Origin: Endocalyx cinctus
Lineage: Eukaryota; Ascomycota; Sordariomycetes; Amphisphaeriales; Apiosporaceae
Direction: 5' to 3'
DNA: 64,000 bases
Assembly (NCBI GenBank): GCA_001600455.1
Contig: BCKC01000012.1
Coordinates: forward strand, 124,001 to 188,000
Positions within the stretch are counted from its first letter, which is position 1; the number at the start of each line of letters is the position of its first letter. The notes beneath the pieces are model-generated. The model was given only the letters and a program-made list of their open reading frames with translations, made no database searches and had not been told where the DNA came from. This document shows positions 43,387 to 54,949 of the stretch, in pieces. A program made the translations under genes and the position numbers.

Positions 43387-45379
43387 TTATACCACACGAC
43401 CCTTAACCTGCTTGAAGTTCTTGACCTGGATATCCCTCCAGATCGCGACCGCCACGAGGCCCAAGCCCGTGATAGCCGTAGCGGCGACGAGCATCCACTT
43501 CTGAGCGTCGCCGTACGCCTGGGAGATGGCTTCCCTCGTGGGGGTTCCGGGCGCGAACGAGAGCTGGACCTCGAGGCTGCCGTAGATGTCCTCAATCTTG
43601 TCCTGGTCCGCCGCCGGCACGTACTCCGCCAGCTTGGCGGGGAAGATGCCGGTCCAGATGGCCGAGGCGATGGTGAGGCCGATGGCGCCGCCGACGCTCG
43701 AGAACATGCCTTCCATGGCGAGCACGACGGCGACGTGCTGGTGCGCCGCGGCCGCCATGACCGCCACCTGCTCGCAGATGACGAGGAGGCCGCCCGCGAA
43801 GGCGTAGAGGATCTCCGAGAGGACGATGAGGCCGATGTGCGTGTGGGGCTCGCGGAATCGGATGAGCAGGCCGACGGCAAGGATGGTGACCGGTACGCCG
43901 AAGAAGAGCGCGATGTTCTTGAACCGTCCCGTGTACCGGATGTAGATACCGACGAAGAAGGAGAAGAAGCACGACCCAATCGTGTAGATGTTGCTGATAT
44001 ACGTCGTCACCGTAATGCTCTTGTTCTGCACCACCTGCAGGAAGGACGAGAAGTATGCGGTCCATATGTAATACTCGACGAAGAGAATCGCGGCCAAGGC
44101 GCAAGCGCCGACTACGGTTCGGTCGGTGAGCAGCTCCCAGGGTAGGAACTTCACGGGGGCCCAATACTTCTCCCACAAGGCGGCGAGGATCAGCAGCACA
44201 CCGCCGGTCACGATGAGACCGATGGTCAGGGGGTCCCTCCATCCATATGTCTGGTACGAGTAGATGCTGAAGGGTAAGAGGAAGAGGGCGAAGCCGCCGG
44301 AGATCAGGACGAGGCAGACGATATCGAACTCCCAGAAATAATGCTTGACGGAACCCCAGAAGGTGCGACCGCTCTTCTCCTTCACGATGAGCCCTTGCTT
44401 CTTAGCTTTCATGTGGTTGTACATGAAGAGGGAAAATAAGGGGGTGGCGACGATGGGACAGATGATGGAGAAGATGCCGAATCCCCAGCGCCAGCCGATG
44501 CCGTTGATGACGCTCTCGGCTACCGGACCGACGATCCAGACCGTGATGATGTAGGGAGAGCTGACGTAGGCGAGCATTAATCCTCGGTTTTTCAGAGCCG
44601 AGGTGTCGGCGATGAAAATGGACATGGAATATGTCATGCAGTTAAATCTACAAGGAAATATATCCCACGTCAGCGTGCCGCTACATATAGAGCCAAAAAT
44701 GTTAAGATATTCATAGCAAGCCTAGGACTTACCCGACCCAGTAAAACGTTTGAGCGGCTGCGTAGGTCTGCACGTTGTTACAGGCAGCCATGGCGATAAG
44801 TCCGATGGTCATGAGGACGGTACTAGCGGCAAAACCCTGAGGCCGTCCCCATACATCGAGAACCTTGGCCAGGGTCAATTTCGAGACTCCAGCGATGAGC
44901 TGCGAGAAGATACCGGTGGTAGCGGTCAACGAGTGCTCGGAAAAGGCGCTCGTGACATAAGGCGTCAACTGGGAACTCATCCCCGACTGCAAAGCATCGA
45001 CGAAATAGACGAGCCAGATACTATATGATTCGAAGTTAGTGGTGAGGTTAAGGGAAAGAATGTGTTTCCTTTCTACGAGGTATCTGGTACGGTCTCTTGA
45101 TAGAAATTACGGTACGTACAAAATATAGGCCATAATAAGATGCGACCGGGACCAGACTTTTGTGATAGCCTCAATATCTCTAACACCGGCTTGGGCATCT
45201 TTGGAAATCGAATCTTCGTCGTTTCCGATGTCGCTATCAGTTTTCTCCGGGGAGTCCTGCGGCGTGGTAGCGACACCGCTTTCCTGGGCCTTTTCGGAGA
45301 CAGTTTCCTCGGGGGTGGTCGGCTGTACGACAGGCGCATCAGTGCGACCACCGCGGCGTAAAATACCGGTGAATCCCAT
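43387..45379 (-). CDS. siderophore-iron transporter (MFS, SIT family)
   Basis: Three exons, 45120-45379, 44733-45020 and 43387-44647, with introns of 99 and 85 nt, give 602 aa. The first 75 residues are a charged cytosolic tail (TTPEETVSEKAQES, DSDIGNDEDS). Many hydrophobic segments follow, consistent with the 14-helix SIT/ARN family. They include FIWLVYFVDALQSGMSSQL, LTLAKVLDVWGRPQG, LMLAYVSSPYIITVWIVGP, ISNIYTIGSCFFSFFVGIYI and VAVMAAAAHQHVAVVLAMEG. The C-terminal luminal loop (IFPAKLAEYVPAADQDKIED) and last helix match fungal Mir/Sit proteins. It should import ferric siderophores by proton symport at the plasma membrane. An exact iron-GATA motif lies 240 bp upstream. The specific siderophore cannot be deduced. 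Confidence 0.92.
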
Positions 45380-48300
45380 AGCGATAGATTAACGATACTA
45401 GAAAGACAACCCTGGGTACAATAGGGGATAAGAGGCGATGGATAGTGATAAATTCACTATACCACGCTTTTTTTTTTTTCTTTTTTTTGCCGTGCTCAGT
45501 CGCCGGAGGCTGAAGAGATTGAATAAATAAATGTAGATCAAGTACCGAGGGGCGTGCGTTGATCGGGAGGAGGGGGATTGATAGAGTTATTTATTTATTC
45601 GCCTTTTCTTATTCAAATATCTGATAAAATTTCAACGGCAAATCATAACGGGCGGACCAGGTCGGAAGGGGGGAAATAAAAAAAGAAATGCTATGCGAGC
45701 TACTTCAATTTTAGTATATACCCAGCACGCAAACGTATAGATCAGGTTAAAATTCTTGGATCCTTTCGAGCCACTTTTTCCACCGGGTCAGGACACCTTC
45801 AAATTTCGAATTCCGAAGGAGCTGAAAAAAAAATAAAAAATAAAATAGTATTAGAGAAAATAGCAGGCTTGATTGAGCATACCGGAAAATGCTTGGAGGT
45901 GGGCAAAGATTGTGGGTGCTGCAGGGATGGAGGATTGCGTGTTGTGGAGGAAATTGGGAAATATATAGGACTTGGCTTTTAAGAAGAAATTCAAACATCT
46001 CAAGGTTTATACTAATGAGCGGTCGATTCTCCGATAAAGGATTTGTTTCCCGAGTCGTCGTGTTTGTATTAAATTAAGATATGTTCGACTTGTAAATATA
46101 CTTTGCTTTGTCTTTTTTTTTTTTTCCTTTAAATTTTCCGACCTTTGAGAATCACGCACTGACATTAGAGAAGTCCGGTGTATATCGATGGATGTATTGA
46201 TACGCATACATGTAGGTATACTTAAGTAGGTTTAAGATCTGATATGACAAATACCCGTAAGGTTCTATAATCCTCAGCTACCTAACCATATATTTTAGCT
46301 ACTTAAATATGATAAACATGCCGTATCCTGCAGTATCCTTACCTAGGTCCACGGGTATTGTATGTACTATCTGGATCCATTCGTGACCAATAAGATGCAA
46401 ATAACCCAGGAAGGAAGTTCCCAAGAGATCAGCCCATGATCTTCGTATACCTCGAATAATTTAACCTGTTCTATGTATCGTGATTCGTTTTCGTCCACTA
46501 ATGCAAATGGCCGTTCTAGCATACTACGAGGTAGTATACTGTACGGTATGTAGTAGTGTTAGTGGGGATTTCCAAGGTTGTTGAAGAAGTTTGTCTTTGA
46601 TTAGATTGATAAGATAATTCTTTTTCTTCTCTAACCTAGTTCTTCTTTTAGTTCCATCCATCACCATGCGTATAACATCCATTTCGTACCTCGATTTTTA
46701 TCAGATCAAGATTACTAGGTTAGCTTCCAAGGCTATTCATATCCCATGGATAGTCTATTTATCAGGTTCATTCGGTGAATTATTCTTACGACGTACTCGT
46801 GGAAATATCACTACGACGAATATATCTTTCACGCAAAACTCATATAATTAGTCCCTCCTTTACTTAGTGTAGAATGTTGCCATCTTGAATTTACGTTGAG
46901 ACTATTAGAATGGTGCGACTTCGGTGCTTATGGAAAGTCAGCAAGGGTTTGTCCGTGAAGCCAAGAGAGTCTCGGTCATACGAACCATTAAGTACGTAAA
47001 ATCAACCTCTTTTTTCTCTTCAGTGGGGGGGTGTAACATCTCGTCCCGTCTTTTGACGTTGGTAGCTGCACGATTCCCGAGTCTATTTCCATCTTTCTAT
47101 CTTCTTGGTATACCAAGCGAAACATACAGTAGTATACGCGTACAGCATTATTATTCAACAAATTATTTGGTAAAAATGGAAGTTCACCGATGGATTAATC
47201 TTACATGGGATATCGTTGCGTGACTTCAGCCACTGATGCAACATCATGTTTTAAAGAATTAGAGTATTATTCGCCTATTGAACGAAACCCGAGCAAACTC
47301 TCCCGCCATGCTACCGTGGAAATTCATTTCCTCTTGGCCGTTAAATGTTTTTCCGGAAGAGTTACGTAAACTTGGGTAACGATGGAGTTGGAAGGATTGA
47401 GACTAATGATCTAGTACAGAGTAATGACATTTTCAATATATGTAGAGCTGAACATGTACGGAGTACTCCGTACTGGATCTTCCTAGAGTCGCGCCGCTTC
47501 CTTCGAGAAAACTATACCGTATTAATTTTAGATCAGATAACAGTGAATATGCCTAAAGGACCAAAGGTAGCGTTCCCACCTACTTTGTAAGGGTGGCCTA
47601 ACATTCTGCGATCTCGGCTGCTCGGTCTCTCCGAGAGGAAACATCGTTATTATGATCAAATCGGTTAAGTGAAGATATGTATTAAATAAATATTATAGAT
47701 AAGATAAGCTTTATCACTCTGTCTGTCTGTCACTTTCATTCAATGAATCCACGCATCCATGATAAGGTTCAAACCCGAGCACGGACCAACACGTGATCTC
47801 GAGACAATTCAAGTTCCTCCAGTACCACTATCCATATTTTCTAGGAGCTAAGTAAATTTCTGAAGACGTCGTCGACGTGAATACCTAGGTATTCCCTCCT
47901 TCAACAGTCGCATACCACTTTCCGGTCTTCACCATCAGCAAGAACAGGTTCGATCACCAAGTTCGACATTTTGTGTCAATTGATCCTGCTTTATTTTTTT
48001 ACGAAAAAGGAACGAAGCGCAGCAATGTCGGGAATCCAAAAGCCCATGCGGCTTCCGCCGCTCAAGACCCTTCGCGTGCACAATCCGGGCGGCGTACAGG
48101 AAAAGCCTTGTGTCGGCGTTATGACTTCTGTCTTATGTATGTCGCGATAATATATATATATATATATATATACATATTTATTCTGTTCCATATCCTTCCT
48201 TACCTCCCCTCCGCACCAGTTAGCACAAATGATAGTCGGCCTAGGTCTGGAAAAAAAAAATACTAACAGAAAAAAAAAGCATGCTGGGCCTCGTCAGGAT

Positions 48301-49131
48301 ATAGCTCGGCAGCCTGCTCAATGGTCGAACAGGCCTTACGAGAGTGCATGGATACCGCACCGAGGATGCCCCGTGGAAAGAACAGCGTCAATTACCACCT
48401 CTCCCGGTTCCAGAATCGGGTTCTATTCCCGGAGAAGAAGAAGAAATAGATGGGAAGTCCGATTTCAAGAAGTAAAAGAAGGATTTGAAAAAAAAAAAAA
48501 AAAATTGATGATTCTACTTGATGGGACTGGTTGGTCGGCCTTGCGGCGAAAAACGATATCCCCATCGATACGTCACTTTCTTCACCGAGACGAGGAGGAA
48601 ACGGGTGAAAAAGTTATAGCAAAACAAAGCCCGGCGAAATTTCTCTGTTACGAAACGAACGAACGAACCTGCCCTTGCGTCCATTATACAACCCTACTTC
48701 TTCAGCCTTTCGATACGTGCATCGCCAAGATAAAGAGGGTATAGATCGATGCATAATTCTATGTACCATAATTACTCTGTAAAAAAAGGAGAACAAAAAG
48801 GAAGAATATTCACCGTCATTGGTTTCGACGAGGAGGACGAGCATTTTCAATGGCGTTTTGGAGATGAACAAAAAAATAAAAAAAAATAAAAATGAAGAGA
48901 ATATGTATTTATCCTTATCTCTGTTTATATTTCCCCCCAAAATGGGTTTGATCTGTCAGTGAGCGACTAGATGGATAAAAGAGGATAGACCTTTAAAAAA
49001 AAAACCGCCTCTCATATCTCTACGCTGCAAACTCCTTGTGTAGTTTTGCGTACGGTATGCACGTATATACCATACCACCTTGTTACTCTTACTCTCCACG
49101 CCACTACCTCCTATCCATCTCCTTTTCCCCC
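45380..49131. other. intergenic region
   Basis: Holds the transporter promoter (iron-GATA motif), CCTAGG-centred palindromes near 46344 and 47884, a (TA)n run near 48151-48171 and A/T runs. Several short open frames (for example near 46.9, 47.4 and 48.3 kb) lack domains or introns with frame continuity and are not called. Confidence 0.4.
45619..45627 (+). promoter_or_regulatory. iron-GATA (SreA/SRE-type) motif upstream of the siderophore transporter
   Basis: ATCTGATAA matches the ATCWGATAA site bound by the iron-sensing GATA repressors SreA/SRE/Urbs1. It lies 240 bp upstream of the transporter start. The 9-mer is expected about once per 64 kb by chance, and other copies occur in this window, so position rather than presence supports the call. 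Confidence 0.5.
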
Positions 49132-49737
49132 TTAACACAAGCAAGGCAAATGCAAGCTCTGAAAATTGCTGCAAGTCCTCCCCTCGGGCACGTCGCTACC
49201 CGTCTGCAAGTAAACCTGCCAGTACCCGGCCGAGCCCTCCATCTGGCAGACGACGAAGTTCAGCTGCCGGCCGAACTCGCTCTCCTGCGACGTGATGATC
49301 GTGTCCCCTTCGAGCGCCCAGAAATCGGTCATCGCCGCCGTCGTCAGGAATATCGGCTTGTACGACGCCGTCGAGGACGTGTCGACGTTCAGGTACAGCG
49401 ACGTGTTCGTCGACTGGATCGTTCCGGGCGTCCCGATCTCGAAATACTCGCTGCTGGCTTCGGGACCCATGACTGGGATGGATTCTGTTTTTTTTTTTTT
49501 TTTTTTTGTTAGAAGGATTAGTAGTTTAGTTTTCGCGTGGAAGAAAAATAAAGAGGGGGGGGGGGGAGAAGACGAACGGTCGTTGGGATCCGTTTGTAAG
49601 TAGTAGTGAAAGATGGGATCTTGAACGGCACGGATCTGCTCTGGTTTGGCTCGCGCGAGGAGCGGTCCCATCATCAGGGTCGTTACCACCACGGCCGTGC
49701 TGGTAAGACGATCTGCCAGGCTGATCTTCATCTTCAT
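49132..49737 (-). CDS. small secreted protein, unknown function
   Basis: Two exons, 49578-49737 and 49132-49484, joined over a 93-nt intron give 170 aa. The intron contains a long pyrimidine/poly-purine tract and ends AAACAG. The N-terminus is a signal peptide (MKMKISLADRLTSTAVVVTT, hydrophobic core, cleavage after ARA). The mature part reads IRAVQDPIFHYYLQTDPND, then SIPVMGPEASSEYFEIG and, further on, FWALEGDTIITSQES. It is a compact secreted domain with Cys at FVVCQ and near the end (RTCSN, LPCLC). I do not recognise a catalytic motif. The Gly/Ser content and beta-rich pattern suggest a lectin-like or surface-associated fold; that is speculation. The G-run at 49556-49566 lies inside the intron. 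Confidence 0.65.
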   Translation of the reverse strand: MKMKISLADRLTSTAVVVTTLMMGPLLARAKPEQIRAVQDPIFHYYLQTDPNDRSSSPPPPSLFFFHAKTKLLILLTKKKKKKTESIPVMGPEASSEYFEIGTPGTIQSTNTSLYLNVDTSSTASYKPIFLTTAAMTDFWALEGDTIITSQESEFGRQLNFVVCQMEGSAGYWQVYLQTGSDVPEGRTCSNFQSLHLPCLC

Positions 49738-51587
49738 CTTGATTTTTTTTTTTCCCTCAGCTGCCTTGGTGTCTCCGTACGTGCTTCCTTGTGTGATTAG
49801 GATCCTAGATCGTTACTAGATTGATGGTACACTATGAACGTAAACTATGAACGAACGTGACAATACATGTGTTTTAGACCAAAAAAGGAACATCTATCAC
49901 CTACATATTTATATGATACCTCGCATCCAATGACAACCAAAAAACCGGATACAATTCATCCGCTCGCTGAGTAGGTAAAATCAGTCTGCTATGTGGCATC
50001 CGAAGGGAGAAACGATTCTACGCCAATTATCCGCTCAGCGCACTATTAAAGTGCGGAGGTATGAGTCCCGATTTCTTAATCTATCTACATCTACGGTAGC
50101 AGAGACATTGGATACATGGATATATGACCTCTCTACGCACGTCCTTATAACTATTAGGCACTTGGCTACGGGTTCGAAAGATTAGGTATATAAAAGGATA
50201 GACAATAACTATTCACATGAAACCTCAAGACATTTGCTTAATTTTAAAAAGTTCTCTTTTATTTTTGTTTTTTCACAACCACGATGGATCTAGTTGATTC
50301 GCCCTCCTCTCTTTACACTTGTCGATCTGGCTCTTCCTATAAACGGTGCCTAGTAGAAGCACCCAAGACGTGTACGTCCGTTCTCATACTCATCATACAA
50401 AGCTCGCTATGTATATAGTATACGGCTTGGTATAAGGACAACAGCTTGAATACAAGAGCCAATCTCGAAACCGCGCTGACAACAAAGTTTCGTCGTTCAA
50501 TTCGCTCCCATTAAACTTCGACATGTAGTTGAGAATTTTCTTAAGGCTAACCAGAAAGCAAAAACAACCGTTTTCTTCATCGTATCCATCACTTGCAAAT
50601 TACTAGCCCCCGCATCCCACTCTCAACTTTGAAGCTGATCCGCTCACAATGTGAACAAAAAAGAGACCGTAAAGGAAGTATAAGGGAAAATGAGTAGAGA
50701 AAACACCGCCGTGTCCAGTATAACTAGCGCCGCATGCCCCCATAAAGTAGAGTGTCTGAGAAGATGAAAGGAGGAAGAAAGCAAACGTTTTTTTCAGTGT
50801 TGTGGTAGTGGTAAAAGTGAAGGAATTTCAATAGAAACATTTCAATCCAACCCAATCAACCAAATTAATAAAACTCCGCGGCATGCTGAATGAGGGAGGC
50901 ACATCAATGAAACCAACCCGAACCCCATTTTTGAAATGAGTCTTATTCAAAGCTGGGGAAATGCAGAGAAACAAATGGTGGTAAAAACAAAAAAAGACGA
51001 CACGAATTTGAGATCTAGATGCTGAAGCGTTTGAAAATTGTAACGAGAAATAGGAATTCCAAGGTTCGCGCCCCTTTTCTTTCTTTGTCACGTGCCGTAG
51101 GTCTAAAGGGTCTTATGTCGTTGGCAGAACCAAGCAGATGGTATGTTTTTGAGTGTCTATAACGATCGAACGCAGCGTTTGGTGTTTGATGTGCGCATGC
51201 ATGGTATTAAGAGAAAAGAGTGTTTGTGATGCATGAACTTGGCCGGAGAGACAGGCTAGACTCTCGTCAAGTTCTTTCACCGAAGCCTGAAGGTATCATT
51301 AGAATATGTTCAAGAACCGTAAAAAAGGTCGTAAAAGAGCGTGGGACATCGTGAAAAAAAAAAGCCAAGGCTAAAATTATGATATCGACGTAATGACTCG
51401 TCGATCGTAAATATTATAATGTAGAACGTCGAAACCAGTGTCCGTGTGAAGATTCATTATGACTTTCACCTACGGAAACCAGGTGACGGGTAAGGTTTCG
51501 GGCGAGCAGCATTTCCAAGACTGCTTCTTTAGAGGGAAGATATATATATCCACGTGGATGCAGGTGAAAATTACTGTGGAAGAATCC
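49738..51587. other. intergenic region
   Basis: No gene supported between the secreted-protein promoter and the 3' end of cdc24. AT-rich, with scattered A-runs. Confidence 0.4.
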
Positions 51588-54500
51588 TCAGGCGCCGACG
51601 CAGTAAAGTTCTATTTCTCCTACGCCGCCGGAGTACATGCCATGCGAGCCTTCGCGCCACTCTAAGAAAGCATTCTGGATATCGTCATCGCTCTCGATTG
51701 TTACGTAGTCGTCATCCTCGTCACGATAACGGAGCTTCAGATTGGCCTTACCAATCGAGCTGGTCGTTGTCCTTGAAAGTTTGGCATCAATCCGATCTAT
51801 GAGAGACTGGTAGGTAATGTTGAAGGCCACGACGAGGGTAAAATAGTTGCCGTTCTCGCATACAACTCTGACCTTGAGCTGTGTAGGTATAGGGAGATCA
51901 GGGCTCGATAGGGGATTGCCAGGTGTAGAGCTGCCGAGAGCGGGAGACACGGGCTGTCGGTTATCTATCGTCAGATTCTGCGGCACGGACGTTGGCGCTT
52001 GTCGGGGTTGACCGCCGTAAATAGGTTGCGCGGGGAATTGTACCATGGTTCCCCCAAGTTGGCCGTTTTGCATGTTGTTACGTTCACGTTGCACGCCTGG
52101 ACTTTGCGTGTTGGCACGTATGGGAAGGTCCTGTCGAGGAGAACCAGTCTGAGATCTTGGGATGTTAGAGTCGTGGGCGGGGTGAAGGTGAGGCGGAATT
52201 CCCGGTACGGCGGGCACGCCGGCATTGCTATTCGTCCTACGTCCGTTCGGCGCCTGTCCATTAATATCAGGTGTGCTATATGACCTACTCCTTTGCTGTT
52301 GCGCTAGCGTCTGTTGCGGGTTCATAGCAGGGAGGGAAGGTCCCCTAGGGGCCCGGCCGTACGCATTTACAGGAGATGAGCCATCCCTAGAAGGGGCCCG
52401 TGGCATGGCGGGAGCAGTGTAACGGTTGTTGTCGTCCCAGCCACTTTGGGGCGTCGCCGTCCTAGGGAATGGAAACTGGCCATTCTGTACCGCGAAAACT
52501 GTACTAGCCGTGCTCGTTCGCGACGACGCTGGCGACTCCGCCGTAGGAGAAAAATATGATTCAGGTCCGCGCACGCCTGGCGAGTGTGCGCCGTTCTGCG
52601 TCTGAACACTGAGTTGGGCAGGTGTAGGTGGAAGCGGGAATCGGGGAGGGGGTACTCGAACCGCGCCGGCCAGTGACTGTGTGCTCTCTCCCGTCGCTGA
52701 CCTTGCCCTCAGACTGTTGCTTGAAGCATTTCGTGTCATTACGCCACCCATAGAAGCAGTTGGGTAGCCACCGACATTAGAGGATGTGACTTGGTTTGGT
52801 GGTACTTCTTCATCTTCGTCATCATCTTCGTCTTGGACATAGGGATTCTCCATGTTGCTGACCGTGCGCATCCATGTGAAATCGGGGGTTGTTTGATCAG
52901 GACTCGTGGTCGGGGTTGGCATGCTTTTCTTCCTCTGAATATCGAGACCGGCCGCCCATTTCTTCATCGTCTCTTCGTTTGAAAACTTGATGACAAAATT
53001 CTCCACGCTCGGATCACCCCTCCACCATATTTGTACCGTATACGAGCCTAGATTTCCAGTTAGCTTAAATTTAGTAATGTCTTGGTTATGGGCTGAGCGT
53101 GACATACCTGGCTTGGCAAATGAGACGACGTCGGTAACGTTGGTCATAAATATTCGTCCCTTGAGCTGCAGTTTATTGTTCTTGTTCCGCACTTTTGGCT
53201 TATTCTTATCTTTTTTGTCCTTGTTCTTGTTCGCCTGGAATTCCTTGCAGCAAAGTAGAATAGTCTCGAAAAGATAAATCTCATACTAAGATAAACGTCA
53301 GTAAATATCCACGGAAAACAGGTAAGGTGGGCTCGGCTGTCCCACTGTAGTTCCTTACATCTTTTTCTTGATCGCTGCGACCAGTAACAACTGTGTACAA
53401 GCCGTGCAGCAACAACTGGCCAAATTGATCAACCTTATGACTTTTCCAATCATCGACACGATTCGTCAGATCCTCAAATGCTTCGTCCAAGAGATCTCGG
53501 TCGACCGCTTCGTTGGCTTTCTTGAGCACACGCTCGGCAGCTTCTATTCCCTTCGCCAGATCAGCCTTCACTGTTTCGTCCTCGCTCTTCTTGGAAAGAT
53601 CCTGTAAAAAATTGTCAGCAAGGTATTCGCATACATAAGATATAACCGTGTCCACGTGCCTTTAGCAGCAGAGGGTATTTGACTAATCTCTGCATGGGTT
53701 TCAGGAGAAATCCATCCAAGGTATTGAAGTCGCAAGCAACGGGGTGCTGGGCTAGAAGGATTTTGTCGAAGACCTGGTTGGCTAAATGAGCGGCCTTGCG
53801 CTGGTTCGCGATAAACGGTAGGTATATTTCGAAGGCCTCCTCGTAGTGAGAGAAGGGGGCGCCCCACTGTTGAGAAATTTGTGGCATGGAATTTGTTGTT
53901 TCGATTCGTATCAAGAAGCGACGTTGAAAATCGAGAATCGCGTTGATGTTAAGGAATATTTGGTGACCGGTATCACCCGGTATCACTCCTTTCAGCTCCA
54001 GACTCTTCTTCAAATCATGTAAATTCTCAAGATCCTGAACATATTTTCGTTCCGTGTCAACTAATTCTCGAATGATATGATCGCGATACGTCATCTTTGT
54101 TCCATTTTCTACCGGGGCGTTGTCCTCGGGGTACGGTGTTGCTTGTAGAAGCAGTCCGCGTTGTTCAATAACATCAAGAACCTGGTTTATCGTCCTGGCC
54201 ACCTGTTTTCGCGCGGTTGGGTTAGATCAGGACTTAGAGGAAGTGGCAGTTATAAAAGGAAGCAATACGGTGGATAGAGGGAGTGAGGGGATTAAGGGAA
54301 AACAAAGGAGTTATGTTTTGTGTTGCGGTAAATATTGCGGACGATGGCAGTGCGAGAGACGACGAACCTTGACAAATCCGGTTGTATCGTTACTGAATAG
54401 TTCAGTAATAGAAAAGACTTCTGTTATCGGCATGCCTAATTGTTTTGCGCAAGCCTCTGCAAACTTGTAAGATGCAACCTTAGACCTACTCTTCGGGGAA

Positions 54501-54949
54501 ACACCTTCCACACTCAGCGGAGTTTCGGGCTGCATAGCATTCCATATGGCAATGAGGGGATCGCCAGTTCGAAGAAGTTTCCATAATGATTCTACAGGAT
54601 CGCTTTCGACCTGGTTGTGTAATTCTTGGAGATATACGTCGAAGCCGGGTACCTGAGCTAATCTCTGCTTCAAGTTTATGACGATTTGAAATAGAGACCT
54701 CGAAGCATCGGCTTTCTGGTTGATGATGTTGGCTGTAGCCACTACCGGCCCATTGGCACTGGTTGGGGTGGGAGCTGCAGTCGTCATGGACGCTAGAGAT
54801 GTGCTAGATGCTGAGTTATAGGCGGTTGAGCCAGATAACTGGCTTGCCCTTGGACCGCTCATAGTGGACGAAGGTATGCCACCGTAGTTATTGTTGGCTG
54901 GGAATACTGGAGCGGTATTTGTCCTCAAAAGCGCCGGAGCATATGCCAT
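51588..54949 (-). CDS. cdc24: Cdc24 guanine nucleotide exchange factor for Cdc42
   Basis: Four exons, 54368-54949, 53660-54202, 53359-53601 and 51588-53285, give 1021 aa, the usual size for filamentous fungi. Domain order is diagnostic. A Cdc24-type calponin-homology domain lies at about 85-194 (DPVESLWKLLRTGDPLIAIW). The Dbl-homology RhoGEF domain is at about 215-400 (IRELVDTERKYVQDLE, DGFLLKPMQRLVKYPLLLK). The PH domain is at about 425-580 (YEIYLFETILLCCKE, KLQLKGRIFMTNVT). A long Pro/Ser-rich linker follows, and a C-terminal PB1 domain at about 935-1021 (KVRVVCENGNYFTLVVAF, LRYRDEDDDYVTIESDDD). It activates Cdc42/Rac1 to set polarity; PB1 recruits the Bem1 scaffold. The second intron (53602-53659) begins with GC instead of GT. 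The gene is intact. Confidence 0.97.

Noticed and set aside
43335..44145. Long alternative-frame open frames on both strands over the siderophore transporter
   Set aside because: Ser/Arg- or Asp/Glu/Arg-rich shadows of GC-rich transmembrane codons.
48380..48460. tRNA suspected from a good T-arm-like gggttctattccc
   Set aside because: No matching acceptor stem, D arm or anticodon arm at the required distances.
50828..51091. 87-codon minus-strand frame downstream of cdc24
   Set aside because: Basic/aromatic mix without domain and no ATG-context support; probably noncoding.
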